Part shown: one piece after another, positions 38,256 through 47,922 of the stretch
Numbering within the stretch: position 1 is the first letter of the stretch
Layout: every line of letters begins with the position of its first letter
From: Mycolicibacter minnesotensis
GTDB taxonomy: Bacteria > Actinomycetota > Actinomycetes > Mycobacteriales > Mycobacteriaceae
Assembly: GCF_010731755.1 (NCBI RefSeq)
Contig: NZ_AP022589.1
Coordinates: 1,674,001-1,738,000 of the forward strand
Reading direction: 5' to 3'
DNA length: 64,000 nt
Made by a program: the position numbers and the translations under genes
Notes under the pieces: generated by a model
Database searches by the model: none
Seen by the model: only the letters and a program-made list of their open reading frames with translations
What the model was told of the DNA's origin: nothing

Positions 38256-38938
38256 CGGTGGCTGTACCAGGTGGCCAACAGGCAGATGACCGTGGCGGTG
38301 GCCAGCATCCAGGTACCACCGACGAAGATGCTGATCACGCCACCGATTGTCGCGCCCGAGATGTAGCCGGTCAGCAGCATGAAGTTGAAGAACCAGTCGT
38401 GGATGGTTCCGCCGCTGATGTGGCGCTCGATGCCCTGGCCCAGCTTCACCACCGTGCCGGTCACGTAGCTCAGGGGGATCGATACTTCGCCGTCGCGCAC
38501 GAACGTGGTGTTCAGCGCACCGACACCGAACGCGACCAGCAGGATCGGCAGCAGGGGAACCGGCAAGGCCGGACCGCCCTCGACCCAGTCGACCACCGTC
38601 GCAGTCAACAACGACGCACCCGTCAGCCGCAACGCTCCATGGGGCCGACTGCGCCACAGATGCCGGTGGCACAGCGAGGCGATCACCACACCGGAGATGA
38701 AGGACACCAGCAGCGCGGCGGCCGAGATCGACATCCACATGCTGTCGGTGAACAACCCCAGCGCTGCACGCCCGGCGTTGCCGGTCATGAAGGTGACGAA
38801 GTAGCCCTCGGAGTGGGTGTAGGCCGTGGCGGCCAAGACTCCGGCCAGCCCGGCGAGTACCCAGGACAGCCGCGACTCACTGTTGTAGTGCTCTCGTAAT
38901 TTAGGCACGTATCCGTCAGCCGACCGGACCGGGAACAA
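38225..38938 (-). CDS. YoaK-family (DUF1275) membrane protein
   Basis: 237 residues with about six membrane helices. Typical DUF1275 elements are TAYTHSEGYFVTFMTGNAGRAALGL in the first half and ALNTTFVRDGEVSIPLSYVTGTVVKLGQGIERHI in the second, giving an internal two-fold repeat around the TGN / TGT-K-LG motifs. No substrate is known for the family. Its start overlaps the pepA stop by 23 bp on the same strand, so it is probably co-transcribed with pepA. Confidence 0.88.
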   Translation of the reverse strand: MFPVRSADGYVPKLREHYNSESRLSWVLAGLAGVLAATAYTHSEGYFVTFMTGNAGRAALGLFTDSMWMSISAAALLVSFISGVVIASLCHRHLWRSRPHGALRLTGASLLTATVVDWVEGGPALPVPLLPILLVAFGVGALNTTFVRDGEVSIPLSYVTGTVVKLGQGIERHISGGTIHDWFFNFMLLTGYISGATIGGVISIFVGGTWMLATATVICLLATWYSHRYVDGRGLWR

Positions 38939-39962
38939 GGGTCACGTCGGCCTGGTGTTCGCCAGTGGCCGGGTTGCGCCAAGTCAGGGTGACGGTGTCG
39001 CCCGGATGACGCTGGTCGAGGACGCTGGTCAGGTCGGTCGCCGTGTTGACCGGCAGGCCGTTCACCGAGGTGATGATGTCGTCGCGGGCGATACCGGTGG
39101 CCGCGGCCGGCGTGCCGTCGAGCACTTGGGCGACACGCGCCCCACCGTTGCTGTCCACCACACCGACTCCCATGAAGGCGGTCGCGCCGATATGCACGGT
39201 GTTCGAGGAGATTCCCGCCCGAATCTGGTTGGCGATGGCCATCGCCTGGTCGATCGGGATCGCATAGCCTTCGCCGCCGGGCTGGGCGAACTTGTAGCTG
39301 TCCGATGCCGCGGTGTTCATACCGATGACTTGTCCGGCGGCGTTGACCATCGGGCCACCCGAGTCGCCGGGGCGGATCGCGGTGTCGGCCTTGATCATGT
39401 TGGTCAGCGTCTCGGTGGTACCGGTCAGTTCGTCGGCGGCCGAGACCGTCTGGTTCAGAGCGATGACGCGTCCGGGCGCCACGCTGGGCGGGCCGCCGTG
39501 GCCTCCGGCGTTGCCCATCGACACCACCGGGTCACCGACGGCGACACGCGAGGAATTGCCGATGCTCGCGGCGGGCAGGCCGTCGGCCCCGCGCAACTGC
39601 AGTACCGCGACGTCGTGGCTGCGGTCGAAACCGAGCACGTCGACTTCGTAGGTCTGGCCCTTGACGACGGAGACTGCCGTGAGTGCGGTGGCGCCGGCGA
39701 CGACGTGATTGTTGGTCAGCACCACACCGCTGGGATCCAAGACGATGCCGGTTCCGGCTCCGACCGCGCTCTGATAGTCCAGCTTGGCGTCAATGTTGAC
39801 CACCGCGGGACCAACCTGAGCGACCATGGCAGCGGGGTCGAGCGGAGCGGCAGGCAGCCTGGGGGAGGCCTGAACCGGAGCTGCCATCAGCCCGGCGGTG
39901 GCTACGGCCACCGTCGTCACGCTGAGCAGCCGCCAACGGCCGGGGCGATGCGCTCCGCTCAT
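38916..39962 (-). CDS. pepA: Secreted trypsin-like serine protease PepA (Mtb32A-like)
   Basis: 348 residues: signal peptide ending about PVQA, protease domain with His in LTNNHVVAG, Asp in DRSHDVAVLQL and Ser in RPGDSGGPMVN, and a C-terminal PDZ domain (GVGVVDSNGGARVAQVLDGTPAAATGIARDDIITSVNGLPV). There is no membrane anchor, so it should be fully secreted, like M. tuberculosis Rv0125, a vaccine antigen. A perfect AGGAGG lies 5 nt before the ATG. Part of the block reversed relative to M. tuberculosis. Confidence 0.94.
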   Translation of the reverse strand: MSGAHRPGRWRLLSVTTVAVATAGLMAAPVQASPRLPAAPLDPAAMVAQVGPAVVNIDAKLDYQSAVGAGTGIVLDPSGVVLTNNHVVAGATALTAVSVVKGQTYEVDVLGFDRSHDVAVLQLRGADGLPAASIGNSSRVAVGDPVVSMGNAGGHGGPPSVAPGRVIALNQTVSAADELTGTTETLTNMIKADTAIRPGDSGGPMVNAAGQVIGMNTAASDSYKFAQPGGEGYAIPIDQAMAIANQIRAGISSNTVHIGATAFMGVGVVDSNGGARVAQVLDGTPAAATGIARDDIITSVNGLPVNTATDLTSVLDQRHPGDTVTLTWRNPATGEHQADVTLVPGPVG

Positions 39963-40190
39963 ACGTCATACCTCCTGCAGTCGGGTGACAATCCAGGCCA
40001 CATCTGCCCGGCCGTCCCGGGATGTCGCAGATGCTGGACTCGCGAAACAAGAACCACCAGCGTACCGGAACCGCCGTAACGGCCGGCAAACGCCGGACGC
40101 ATTCGTCTCGACGCCCCGCCGCAGTTCTTGTGCGCAGCCCCCGTTACGGGAAGGCTGAACTCCGCAGGCGCCCACAACGAGAGGACGACC

Positions 40191-40673
40191 ATGTCGACAA
40201 TCGACGGGCTACCCGCCCACGTCGTCCTGCTGCACGTCGTGGTGTCGCTGGTGCCCCTGACCGCAGTCCTGCTGATCGTGTGCGCGCTGTGGCCCGCCGC
40301 GCGCCGCCGGTTGATCTGGCTGGTGGTGACCTTCTCCGCCGTCACGCTGGTGGTCACGCCGCTGACGATCACGGCCGGCGAATGGTTGGCCGACACCGGC
40401 AAGTTCGCCGGCTCACCCGAGCTCGACGCCCATATGGCCGCCGGGGAGTACGGCCTCTACATGGCGTTGGGCCAGGCCGTCGCCGCGGCGCTGCTGGCCG
40501 GGCTGCACCTAGCGCTCACCCGTGGCCGAGCGGTGGGGACGCTGCTTCGGCTGGGGATTGTCGTGGGCGTCATCACGCTGGCAGGCGGGTCGATGTTGGC
40601 GATCCACAACATCGGTTCGACCGGGACCAAGGCAGCCTGGGGAAGTCTGCTCGCACCGTCCGAGGATCACTAA
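40191..40673 (+). CDS. DUF2231-like membrane protein
   Basis: 160 residues, four hydrophobic segments: HVVLLHVVVSLVPLTAVLLIVCALW, WLVVTFSAVTLVVTPLTITA, GLYMALGQAVAAALLAGLHL and LLRLGIVVGVITLAGGSMLAIH. The opening GLPAHVVLLHVVVSLVPL is typical of DUF2231 proteins, whose His residues may bind haem or another cofactor. Function unknown. The ATG at 40191 follows ACGAGAGG. It lies 39 bp before ldtA on the same strand. Confidence 0.78.
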   Translation: MSTIDGLPAHVVLLHVVVSLVPLTAVLLIVCALWPAARRRLIWLVVTFSAVTLVVTPLTITAGEWLADTGKFAGSPELDAHMAAGEYGLYMALGQAVAAALLAGLHLALTRGRAVGTLLRLGIVVGVITLAGGSMLAIHNIGSTGTKAAWGSLLAPSEDH

Positions 40674-40712
40674 ACCTGCGCCGACGGGGTCGCTGTTGGC
40701 ACAATGGACGCC

Positions 40713-41477
40713 ATGCGCAATGTGAGGCGGGGAATTGTGGCCATCGCCGGGTCGGTGGCCGTGACTGTCGGCTCTCTGGGGGCATCGGCCGGCATCAGCG
40801 AGGCCGCCCAGGTGCCGCCGGAGTTGGGGCCGGCGATCGCCGCCATCGAGCCGGCCGCCGGCTCCGTCGTCGGCGTGGCGTACCCGGTGATTGTGACCTT
40901 CGCCGGGCCGGTCAGTGACCGGGCGGCCGCCGAACGGGGAATCCATATCAGTTCCACGGGCAACACCGCCGGACACTTCGAGTGGTCGGGCAACGATGTC
41001 GTGCAGTGGATACCCGACGGCTACTGGTCGCCGCACAGCAAGATCAGCGTGGATGCGCACGGTATGTCAACGGGTTTCGAGACCGGCGACGCGGTGGTGG
41101 GGCTCGCGGACATCTCCGACCACACCTTCACCGTCAGCGTGAACGGGGAGATCCAGCGGATCATGGCGGCATCGATGGGTAAGCCCAAGCGCCCCACCCC
41201 GATCGGCTCATTCACCGCTTTGTCGAAAGAGCGCACCATCAAGTTCGATTCGCGCACCATCGGCATTCCGCTCAATGACCCGGAGGGCTATCTGCTCAAC
41301 GGGGAGTACGCAGTTCGCGTCACCTGGAGCGGCGTGTACGTGCACTCAGCGCCATGGTCGGTGGGCTCTCAGGGCTATTCGAATGTCAGCCACGGATGCA
41401 TCAACCTCAGTCCTGAAGACGCTGCGTGGTACTTCAACTCGGTCCACCTGGGCGACCCGATTATCGTGCAGGCCTAG
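40713..41477 (+). CDS. ldtA: L,D-transpeptidase LdtA
   Basis: 254 residues, closely matching M. tuberculosis Rv0116c. Signal peptide, then an Ig-like domain (IEPAAGSVVGVAYPVIVTFAGPVSDR), then the YkuD catalytic domain with GKPKRPTPIGSF, GYLLNGEYAVRVTWSGVYVHSAP and the active-site block SNVSHGCINLSPEDAAW (nucleophile Cys, general-base His). It forms 3-3 cross-links in peptidoglycan and is the target of carbapenems. The ATG at 40713 is preferred because it lies 7 nt after CACAAT and matches the Rv0116c N-terminus; an ATG 3 codons upstream is possible. Confidence 0.94.
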   Translation: MRNVRRGIVAIAGSVAVTVGSLGASAGISEAAQVPPELGPAIAAIEPAAGSVVGVAYPVIVTFAGPVSDRAAAERGIHISSTGNTAGHFEWSGNDVVQWIPDGYWSPHSKISVDAHGMSTGFETGDAVVGLADISDHTFTVSVNGEIQRIMAASMGKPKRPTPIGSFTALSKERTIKFDSRTIGIPLNDPEGYLLNGEYAVRVTWSGVYVHSAPWSVGSQGYSNVSHGCINLSPEDAAWYFNSVHLGDPIIVQA

Positions 41478-41504
41478 GCGACTCGGGTATCGAGTCGCCT
41501 AGGC
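41472..41504. terminator. Hairpin overlapping the ldtA stop
   Basis: Perfect 14-bp arms GCCTAGGCGACTCG (41472-41485) and CGAGTCGCCTAGGC (41491-41504) with loop GGTAT. The left arm contains the ldtA TAG stop. The hairpin sits between ldtA and the small convergent ORF ending at 41513 and could serve both. Confidence 0.75.
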
Positions 41505-41512
41505 ACAGCACG

Positions 41513-41689
41513 TCAGCAAGCGCCGAGCACTGCGGTCGGCATGTGCGCCACGTAGCGCTGCGCACGCTGCTCGCGACGGACCTCGCGGCGAGCGGCAATG
41601 TGGTCACGCAGCCGGCGGACCATGCGGTTGCCCGCCTGACGCTGCGCCGAGCTGTCGAGAGCCAGAACACTGATGGTGATGAAAGCCAT
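41513..41689 (-). CDS. Small Arg-rich protein (58 residues)
   Basis: The ATG is preceded by a strong SD (GGCAGGAG, 5 nt spacing). The product begins MAFITISVLALDSSAQRQAG and continues with a very basic helical stretch rich in RR (NRMVRRLRDHIAARREVRRE) and ends in a Cys. The hydrophobic-then-basic layout could be amphipathic. No family was recognised. It follows a 28-residue SD-led ORF on the same strand by 65 bp, downstream of car, and ends at the ldtA terminator. Confidence 0.6.
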   Translation of the reverse strand: MAFITISVLALDSSAQRQAGNRMVRRLRDHIAARREVRREQRAQRYVAHMPTAVLGAC

Positions 41690-41754
41690 GATTTTCTCCT
41701 GCCGGGAAACTCACCGGCCGACACAACCCGTCACGGGTGTGCCGAACTCGCGGT

Positions 41755-41841
41755 TCAGGCCGCAGCGGAGGCGCCGGAGCCGGTGAGGAAAGAACGGATG
41801 GTCGAACACGGATACGGATGTGGACCGTCACTGGAACTCAC
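41755..41841 (-). CDS. Possible 28-residue peptide ORF
   Basis: A GTG with a near-perfect SD (AAGGAGG, about 10 nt upstream) opens SSSDGPHPYPCSTIRSF, then LTGSGASAAA, then stop. It is 65 bp before the 58-residue ORF. The gap between them can form a hairpin around CACCCG-TGA-CGGGTTGTG, so it could be a leader peptide. Its small size keeps confidence low. The neighbouring gap 41842-42012 holds no gene that I can support. Confidence 0.35.
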   Translation of the reverse strand: MSSSDGPHPYPCSTIRSFLTGSGASAAA

Positions 41842-42012
41842 TTCGCCCTCACCTCCTTCCGGCCGAGACACACGGGCATGTCGTGGGAATTACCTACCAT
41901 GGTCCCATCGAAATACAGGACCGTCAAACGCAAACGGACTCCGGCGGCGCCGGACACCGAACGAACAGCGGACCGGCGCCGCACGAAATCCTTTAGCGGA
42001 GAACGTAATTCA

Positions 42013-45000
42013 TCACTTCGCTGACAACAGTCCGAGCAGTTCCAGATCGGTGACGTATTTGACGACCACCGCGGGCGTGACGTGCGGAATATCGGAATGC
42101 GCGGGGTCAGGACCGATCCCGGCAGACCGCACCGCTGCCCGGAACCTGTCCGTCGGAGCGAACGACCCGCAGATCGGCGTCTGCGGCTTCTGGTAGTTGT
42201 GCAGTAGGGGCAGCAGGGAGGCCTGCCGCTGCCGTTCCGGCAGCGCCCGCAGCGTGGTCTCGAAGCGCTGCAACCAGTCGCCGTAGTCGGCGATCCGGCG
42301 AATCGGGTAGCCGGCCTCGATCAGCCAGTCGACGAACTCGTCCATGCCCAGTCCGTCGTCGTAGGGGTTCATCACGTGATAGGTGGTGTAGCCGCCCGTC
42401 GCGGATGCGCCCAGCGTGGTGGACGCCTCGGCGATGAACTCCACCGGCAACCCGTCGTAGTGAGCCCGCTGCCGCTGACCGTCGGCACCCAGTTCGTAGA
42501 ACGAGCCGGGCGCCACCCCGGCGGCGACCAGACTGAACATCATCCGGGTGAACATGTCCGGCAGGTTCAGCTGACCGGCGTAGCTGGTGTCGGCCAGGAT
42601 CATGTCGCAGCGGAACACCGCGACCGGCAGGCCGCACAAGTCGTTGGCCTCGCGCAGCAGAACCTCGCCGGCCCACTTGCTGGTGCCATAGCCGTTGGCA
42701 TAGCCATCGTTGATCGCCCGAACCGGACTCATCACCCGCACGTCGGCGTCTTCGGTGAACTTGCCCACCGGAATCTGGTCACCGACACCGATGGTGGAGA
42801 AGTAGGTGAACGGCTTGATCTTGCCGGTGAGCGCCACTCGGATCAGCTCAGCGGTTCCGACTGCGTTCGGACCGAACAGCTCGCTGTAGGGCAGCACGTG
42901 GTTGACCAACGCCGCCGGGTCCACGATGACGTCGACGGTGTCGGCCAGGCGCTGCCAAACACTTTGGTCCAAGCCAAGATTCGCCTCGCCCTTGTCTCCG
43001 GCGATCACCTCAAGATGGCGGGACGCCAGCTCGGTGTAGCGGGCCAGCAGCCGCTCGTCGCCGCTGTCGAAGACGCTGTCAAGACGACGACGGGCATCGG
43101 CATCTGAGCGCGCGCGCACCAGGCAGATCAGGGTGCCGTCCACGGCCGCAAGACGTTCCAGCCACTCCAGGGCCAGATAACGACCGAGGAATCCGGTGGC
43201 ACCGGTCAGCAGCACCGTGCGCACCTGCGCGGAAGGGCCGGGCAGCGTCGGCGCCGCAGCCAGGGTGGCCGCATCGAGGAACTTGTCCAGCGTCAGGTCG
43301 GCGGCGGCCACCTCAACCGCATCGCGGCCGTGCACCGAGGCAAACGTCGGCCGCTTGACCCCGTCGGGCCCGCCGCTGCGCTCGGCGGTGATGTAGTCGG
43401 CGATCGCAGCCAGATCGTTGGCGGGGCTGACGATCACACCCACCGGCACATCCACCTCGAAGATGTCGCGCAACAGGTTTCCGAAGGTGAGCGCCGACAA
43501 CGAGTCACCGCCCAGGTCGGTGAAGTGGGCGTCCGGGGCCACGTCACCCGCCGAGGCCCCCAGCAACGCCGCGGCGGCGCGGCTGACCGTCTCCAAGGCC
43601 GGCCGCTGGGCGCCGTGCTGACGCAGGCGACTCAACTCACTGGCCTGCCCTTCGGCCAGCTCGGCGTAGCGGCGCTCGAGGCGGTCGCCGTAGTGCGCCT
43701 TCAACTTGGGCCAGGCCAGCTTGCGGATCCCGGTCAGCAGTCCGTTCTCCAGCGTGAACGGCTCGGTCTCGACGATGAAGTCCCGGGGAACCTCATAGGA
43801 CTGCAGGTCGGCGTCCTTGGCCACTTGCTGCAGCGACTCGGCGATGCCCGCCTTAAGGGCGGCCTCGGTCTCGAAGCCCGCCTGAGCCTCGGGGGTCGGG
43901 ACCACCACGGCCAGCAGATAGGGCTGGGCACTGTTGCCGTAGACGTAGATCTGGCGCACCAGCGGGCTGTTGCCGAACACCGCTTCGAGCTTCGCCAGGG
44001 TGACGAACTCACCCTGCGCGAGTTTGAGCACGTTGTTGCGCCGGTCGACGTAGACCAGCTGGTCGGGCGCGACCTCGGCCACCACATCGCCGGTCCGGTA
44101 ATAACCGTCGGCGTCGAACACCTCGGCAGTCACCTCGGGCCGCCGGTAGTAGCCGGGGAAGAGGCTTTCGGTCTTGACCAGCAGCTCGCCACGCGGATGG
44201 GGGGTATCGGTGCCGAAGTAGCCCAGATCGGGCACATCGACCAACTTGTAGTCGATCACCGGCGGCCGCTGCACCTCGCCGTCGAAGAGCACCATGCCCG
44301 CCTCGGTGGATCCGTAGCCGTTGAGCACGTGCAGCTCGGTGAGCTGATCGACCCAGGACCGCAGCTCGTCGGAGATCGGCGCCGAGCCCGTCATCGCGAA
44401 GATGCACCGACCACCGAGCAGCTCGTGGCGCATCTGCGCCATCACCTGAGCTTGGGCCGCGGGGTCTGCCCCCACGCCGTCGACTTCGCTGCGGAAATGC
44501 TGGTAGAGCATCTCCCAGATCCGCGGCACGAAGTTGAGCTCGGTCGGCCGAACGAGCGCCAGGTCGTCGAGGAAGGTGGACAGGTCACTGCGCGCGCTGA
44601 AATAAGCGGTGCCGCCGTTGCCGAGGGTGCCATAGAGGATGCCGCGGCCCATGATGTGGCTCATCGGCATGAAGTTCAAGGTGATCGAGGCCGCGGTCGG
44701 CCCGAACCAGTTCTTCGACGAGCGCACCCACATCCGGGCCACGTTGCTCTCCGGGTACATCGCACCCTTGGGAGCGCCGGTGCTGCCGGAGGTGTAGACC
44801 AGCAACGCCAGCCCCTCGGCGCCTTCCGCGCTGTCGGCCGGGGTCTGCACCGGCAGGGACAGTGCCCGGCCGCGGGTCAGCAGGTCAGTCAAGGACTCCA
44901 CGACCACCTCGAGTCCGGCCAGTCGCGCCCGCGCCTGCTCCAGCGCCTCGCGGTGGTCGTCGACCTGCTGGTGGTAGTCGAAGACCACCAAACGGGTGGG

Positions 45001-45552
45001 GGCCGGACCCCTCAGCACCAACTCGACGGCATCGGTCAGGGAGTCCACGCTGGCAGCGATGACCCGGGGCTCGGTCTCGGCCACGATCGGCGCCAGTGTG
45101 GACAGCGCAGCCGAGGTCTGCAGCGGCACAGACACCGCGCCGATCTGACCCAGTGCCACGTCGATGACGGTGTAGTCGACGCTGGTGAAACCCAGCACCG
45201 CGACCCGGTCACCCGGGCGCACCGCGCCGGCTGTCAGGGCGGCCGCAGCGGCCCGGACGCGGGAACCGAGCTCGCCGTAGGTCAGGGTTTCGTAGCGCGG
45301 AAGCAGCGACGCGACGGTACGGCCGGTGGCCGCATCGGTGACGTAGTCGACGGCACGCTGGCCGAGCGCTGGCCGTTCGGCGTAACCGTCCAAGACGGTT
45401 CGCACGATCTGGGCCAGCCGCGGCTGTCCTTCGAGGGCGGCGGCGAGGGCGGGGTCGGGCTGGGCAGCGGCGAACTGCGGGTCGGCGGCGACCAGCTCGG
45501 CAACGCGGTGGGCGAGTTGCTCCTCGTCTGAGATGGAGGAAAAAGTGGACAT
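42013..45552 (-). CDS. car: Carboxylic acid reductase (FadD9-like)
   Basis: 1179 residues from an ATG preceded by AGAGG. Three modules are present: an adenylation domain ([45 protein letters not shown]), a phosphopantetheine carrier site with Ser in [16 protein letters not shown] (about residue 690), and an NADPH thioester-reductase domain ([51 protein letters not shown]). It activates fatty or aromatic acids as AMP esters, thioesterifies them and releases aldehydes. The M. tuberculosis homologue is Rv2590 (fadD9), far from this neighbourhood. It needs activation by a PPTase not present here. Confidence 0.95.
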   Translation of the reverse strand: MSTFSSISDEEQLAHRVAELVAADPQFAAAQPDPALAAALEGQPRLAQIVRTVLDGYAERPALGQRAVDYVTDAATGRTVASLLPRYETLTYGELGSRVRAAAAALTAGAVRPGDRVAVLGFTSVDYTVIDVALGQIGAVSVPLQTSAALSTLAPIVAETEPRVIAASVDSLTDAVELVLRGPAPTRLVVFDYHQQVDDHREALEQARARLAGLEVVVESLTDLLTRGRALSLPVQTPADSAEGAEGLALLVYTSGSTGAPKGAMYPESNVARMWVRSSKNWFGPTAASITLNFMPMSHIMGRGILYGTLGNGGTAYFSARSDLSTFLDDLALVRPTELNFVPRIWEMLYQHFRSEVDGVGADPAAQAQVMAQMRHELLGGRCIFAMTGSAPISDELRSWVDQLTELHVLNGYGSTEAGMVLFDGEVQRPPVIDYKLVDVPDLGYFGTDTPHPRGELLVKTESLFPGYYRRPEVTAEVFDADGYYRTGDVVAEVAPDQLVYVDRRNNVLKLAQGEFVTLAKLEAVFGNSPLVRQIYVYGNSAQPYLLAVVVPTPEAQAGFETEAALKAGIAESLQQVAKDADLQSYEVPRDFIVETEPFTLENGLLTGIRKLAWPKLKAHYGDRLERRYAELAEGQASELSRLRQHGAQRPALETVSRAAAALLGASAGDVAPDAHFTDLGGDSLSALTFGNLLRDIFEVDVPVGVIVSPANDLAAIADYITAERSGGPDGVKRPTFASVHGRDAVEVAAADLTLDKFLDAATLAAAPTLPGPSAQVRTVLLTGATGFLGRYLALEWLERLAAVDGTLICLVRARSDADARRRLDSVFDSGDERLLARYTELASRHLEVIAGDKGEANLGLDQSVWQRLADTVDVIVDPAALVNHVLPYSELFGPNAVGTAELIRVALTGKIKPFTYFSTIGVGDQIPVGKFTEDADVRVMSPVRAINDGYANGYGTSKWAGEVLLREANDLCGLPVAVFRCDMILADTSYAGQLNLPDMFTRMMFSLVAAGVAPGSFYELGADGQRQRAHYDGLPVEFIAEASTTLGASATGGYTTYHVMNPYDDGLGMDEFVDWLIEAGYPIRRIADYGDWLQRFETTLRALPERQRQASLLPLLHNYQKPQTPICGSFAPTDRFRAAVRSAGIGPDPAHSDIPHVTPAVVVKYVTDLELLGLLSAK

Positions 45553-45623
45553 GATCAAACCTCTAATGGATATCTCGCGAAAGTTGATTTTTAAGGCGCA
45601 CGGCGTGCGTCGATGCAAACTAC

Positions 45624-45638
45624 GTTAGCAAAACTAAC
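45624..45638. promoter_or_regulatory. GTTAG-N5-CTAAC palindrome upstream of car
   Basis: GTTAGCAAAACTAAC is a perfect 5-bp-arm inverted repeat, 72 bp upstream of the car ATG in an AT-rich stretch. It is a candidate operator; no adjacent regulator gene is present. Confidence 0.4.
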
Positions 45639-45700
45639 TTAATTTCAGCTGGCCGAACGGGTGTGACGTTGCCCTCACGAAGTGCGTACCGCGTGACGGG

Positions 45701-47818
45701 TCAGCTCAGCGACTCCTCCAGCCACGGGAGCAGCCACTTAACGCCTTCGGGCGTGAGGTGGATGCCGTCGCTGCGGACCTTGATGCCGTCGACTTTGGCG
45801 GTGTAGGTACCCGCCGGCCCAAGCTTCTTGTTCAGGTCCATCACCGTCACGGCTTCGCGCCCGGCGACCTCGCGACGCAGCAGGGCATTCCAGCGGTCGA
45901 CGCGCTCCGGATTGTCTTCCGGCCACAGGCTGCCGTCGGGCCGCTCGCCGTAGCGGCTATAGGGCACCGTCGTCACCACCACTCGGCTGCCGGCGGACTC
46001 CAGCACATCGAGCGCGCGACGCAACTCAGCGATCAGGTAGGCGTCGAAGGTCGGGTCACCGATGTGCGACCACTGGCCCTCGTTGACTCGGTCCACGGTC
46101 TCCCAGCGGCCTACGAACAACAGCACGACGTCGGGCTGGTCCGCCTTGACCTGCCGAGTCCAGCGAGCCGGCCACCCGTCACATTCCTTGCCCTGATCGA
46201 TGGTCTTGCCGGCCCAGCGGTAGGGACCGGCCCGCACGATGCTGCAGCCCACGACCGTGTGGTCGATGAAGTCATAGCCGGGGGTCTCCGGCAGATAGTG
46301 CATCAGGGTCCAGCCGATCGAGTCACCGAACACCGACACCGTGCGCGGACGGTTGGGGTCATGCCGCACAGGTTGAGGCCGTGGCCGGGCAGGATCAGAG
46401 CGTCGCGCCGGGGGCGACGGCGACACCACCGCGGCCGCCGCCACATCGGGGGTCACGCCGTTGACGGCCGTGGGTCGTTCGACGACCGGCACCACCAGGA
46501 CCGTGACCGCCACCGCGGTGCCGCTGACGGCCGCCCCCAGCGGCAACAGTGACACCCGCGCCGGACGCCATCGACGCAGAGGCTCCTCCAGGACCCACCA
46601 CGACACCGTCGCCAGCGCCAGCGTGGCGGCGCACCGCACGCCGAACAGCGCCCACCCCGACCATCCGGTGCGCTCGCCGTTGAGCACCAAGAACACCGGC
46701 CAGTGCCACAGGTAGACCCCGTAGGAGATGGTCCCGAGCCAGACCAGCGGAGGCCAGGCCAAAACCCGGGCGAGCAGGCCGCTCTGGTGCAGGGCGACCG
46801 GGGCAATCACCGCGATCGCGGCGACGGCGACCAGGGTGAGCAGCCCGCCGCGGAACTCGGCAGCGGTGCCGGTGGCGCGATGAGCTGCTGCCGCCAGCAC
46901 GGTCAGGCCCACCAGCGGCAGCAGCCGCGCCACCCACACGGCGCGGCGGGTCCGTAACACCGACCAGCCGGCCGTCAGCGCCGGCCAGTCCCCGACCAAC
47001 AGGGCCGCCGCCGCGGCACCGATCAACAGCGCCTGCGCGCGGGTGTCGGTGCCGAAGTAGACGCGGTCGCGGGCAGCGTCAGAGGCCAGCAACTCTGCTG
47101 CCGTCGCCGACACGGCCGCACCGGCGCTGGCCAGCAGGAAGACGGTGAGCCGCACGCCGCCGACGGTGGCCCACCCGCCACGACGGCGGGCGCGGGCCGC
47201 CAGCAGCAGTGCGATCGCGATCAGCAGGAGCGGCCACAGGAAGTAGTACTGCTCTTCGACACCCAGCGACCAGGTGTGCTGCAGCGGTGACGGGGTTCCG
47301 GCTTCGGTGAAGTAATCGGTGTGCTGGGCGACGAACCGCCAATTGGCCACCCAGAAGAAGGCGGCGATCGCATCTTCGCGCAGGCCGACCACCGCCTCCG
47401 ACGGCAGCAGTTCATGAGCTATCGCGACGGTCAGCACCATGAGGACCAGCGCGGGCAGCAACCGGCGGATACGCCGGATCCAGAAGCCGGTCAGGTCGAT
47501 CCGGCCGGTGCGGCCGAGCTCGTCGATGAGCAGGGAGGTGATCAGGAACCCACTCAGCACGAAGAAGAGGTCGACGCCGATGAAGCCGCCCGACAGCCCG
47601 GGGATGCCACCGTGGTCGGCCAGCACCAAGGCGACGGCCAGCGCACGCAGGCCATCCAGGGCGTGGATTCCCGGGCGCCGCCGTTCCCGCCGAATCCGGT
47701 CCGCGCCGCGCGCGGTGGTCAACCGGGCGGCACGCGGGGCCGGCGCAACCCAGCGGGATTTCCCCGAGGTGCGCATTGAGGTGGCCTGGCGAGTCCGGCT
47801 CCCGGCCGGTCGACTCAT
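45701..47818 (-). CDS. OafA/YrhL-type membrane acyltransferase with C-terminal SGNH domain (Rv0111-like)
   Basis: About 705 residues from the ATG chosen; a TTG 18 codons upstream is possible. A basic N-terminus precedes an acyltransferase-3 domain of about ten helices: HALDGLRALAVALVLADHGG with catalytic His, FFVLSGFLITSLLIDE, FWIRRIRRLLPAL, QHTWSLGVEEQYYFLWPLL. A linker leads to an extracytoplasmic SGNH hydrolase-like domain with VFGDSIGWTLMHYL and GIHLTPEGVKWL. Such fusions O-acetylate or acylate envelope glycans or lipids. The neighbour rhomboid matches the M. tuberculosis Rv0110-Rv0111 pair. Confidence 0.9.
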   Translation of the reverse strand: MSRPAGSRTRQATSMRTSGKSRWVAPAPRAARLTTARGADRIRRERRRPGIHALDGLRALAVALVLADHGGIPGLSGGFIGVDLFFVLSGFLITSLLIDELGRTGRIDLTGFWIRRIRRLLPALVLMVLTVAIAHELLPSEAVVGLREDAIAAFFWVANWRFVAQHTDYFTEAGTPSPLQHTWSLGVEEQYYFLWPLLLIAIALLLAARARRRGGWATVGGVRLTVFLLASAGAAVSATAAELLASDAARDRVYFGTDTRAQALLIGAAAAALLVGDWPALTAGWSVLRTRRAVWVARLLPLVGLTVLAAAAHRATGTAAEFRGGLLTLVAVAAIAVIAPVALHQSGLLARVLAWPPLVWLGTISYGVYLWHWPVFLVLNGERTGWSGWALFGVRCAATLALATVSWWVLEEPLRRWRPARVSLLPLGAAVSGTAVAVTVLVVPVVERPTAVNGVTPDVAAAAVVSPSPPARRSDPARPRPQPVRHDPNRPRTVSVFGDSIGWTLMHYLPETPGYDFIDHTVVGCSIVRAGPYRWAGKTIDQGKECDGWPARWTRQVKADQPDVVLLFVGRWETVDRVNEGQWSHIGDPTFDAYLIAELRRALDVLESAGSRVVVTTVPYSRYGERPDGSLWPEDNPERVDRWNALLRREVAGREAVTVMDLNKKLGPAGTYTAKVDGIKVRSDGIHLTPEGVKWLLPWLEESLS

Positions 47819-47922
47819 GACATCTTGGTCGCCGTTGGCGCCGATTGGTCGATCCTCTCGCTGGTGGACCAACGAAAGCTTAGGGGGCGACCAAGGGACT
47901 CAGTGGGATGACACGCTCGCGA

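Noticed and set aside
41426..42196. A 256-codon plus-strand frame through the ldtA-car gap
   Set aside because: No SD, atypical composition, overlaps the ldtA terminator and the car 3' end, and lies opposite the better-supported small ORFs.
43330..45531. A 733-codon plus-strand frame
   Set aside because: Antisense to car, whose three domains are unmistakable.
45621..45642. Possible iron box upstream of car
   Set aside because: Halves TTAG and CTAACTTAA resemble the IdeR consensus but the spacing is one base short; treated only as a generic palindrome.
45671..45690. CRP-like TGTGA...TCACG upstream of car
   Set aside because: The spacer is 8 bp instead of 6.
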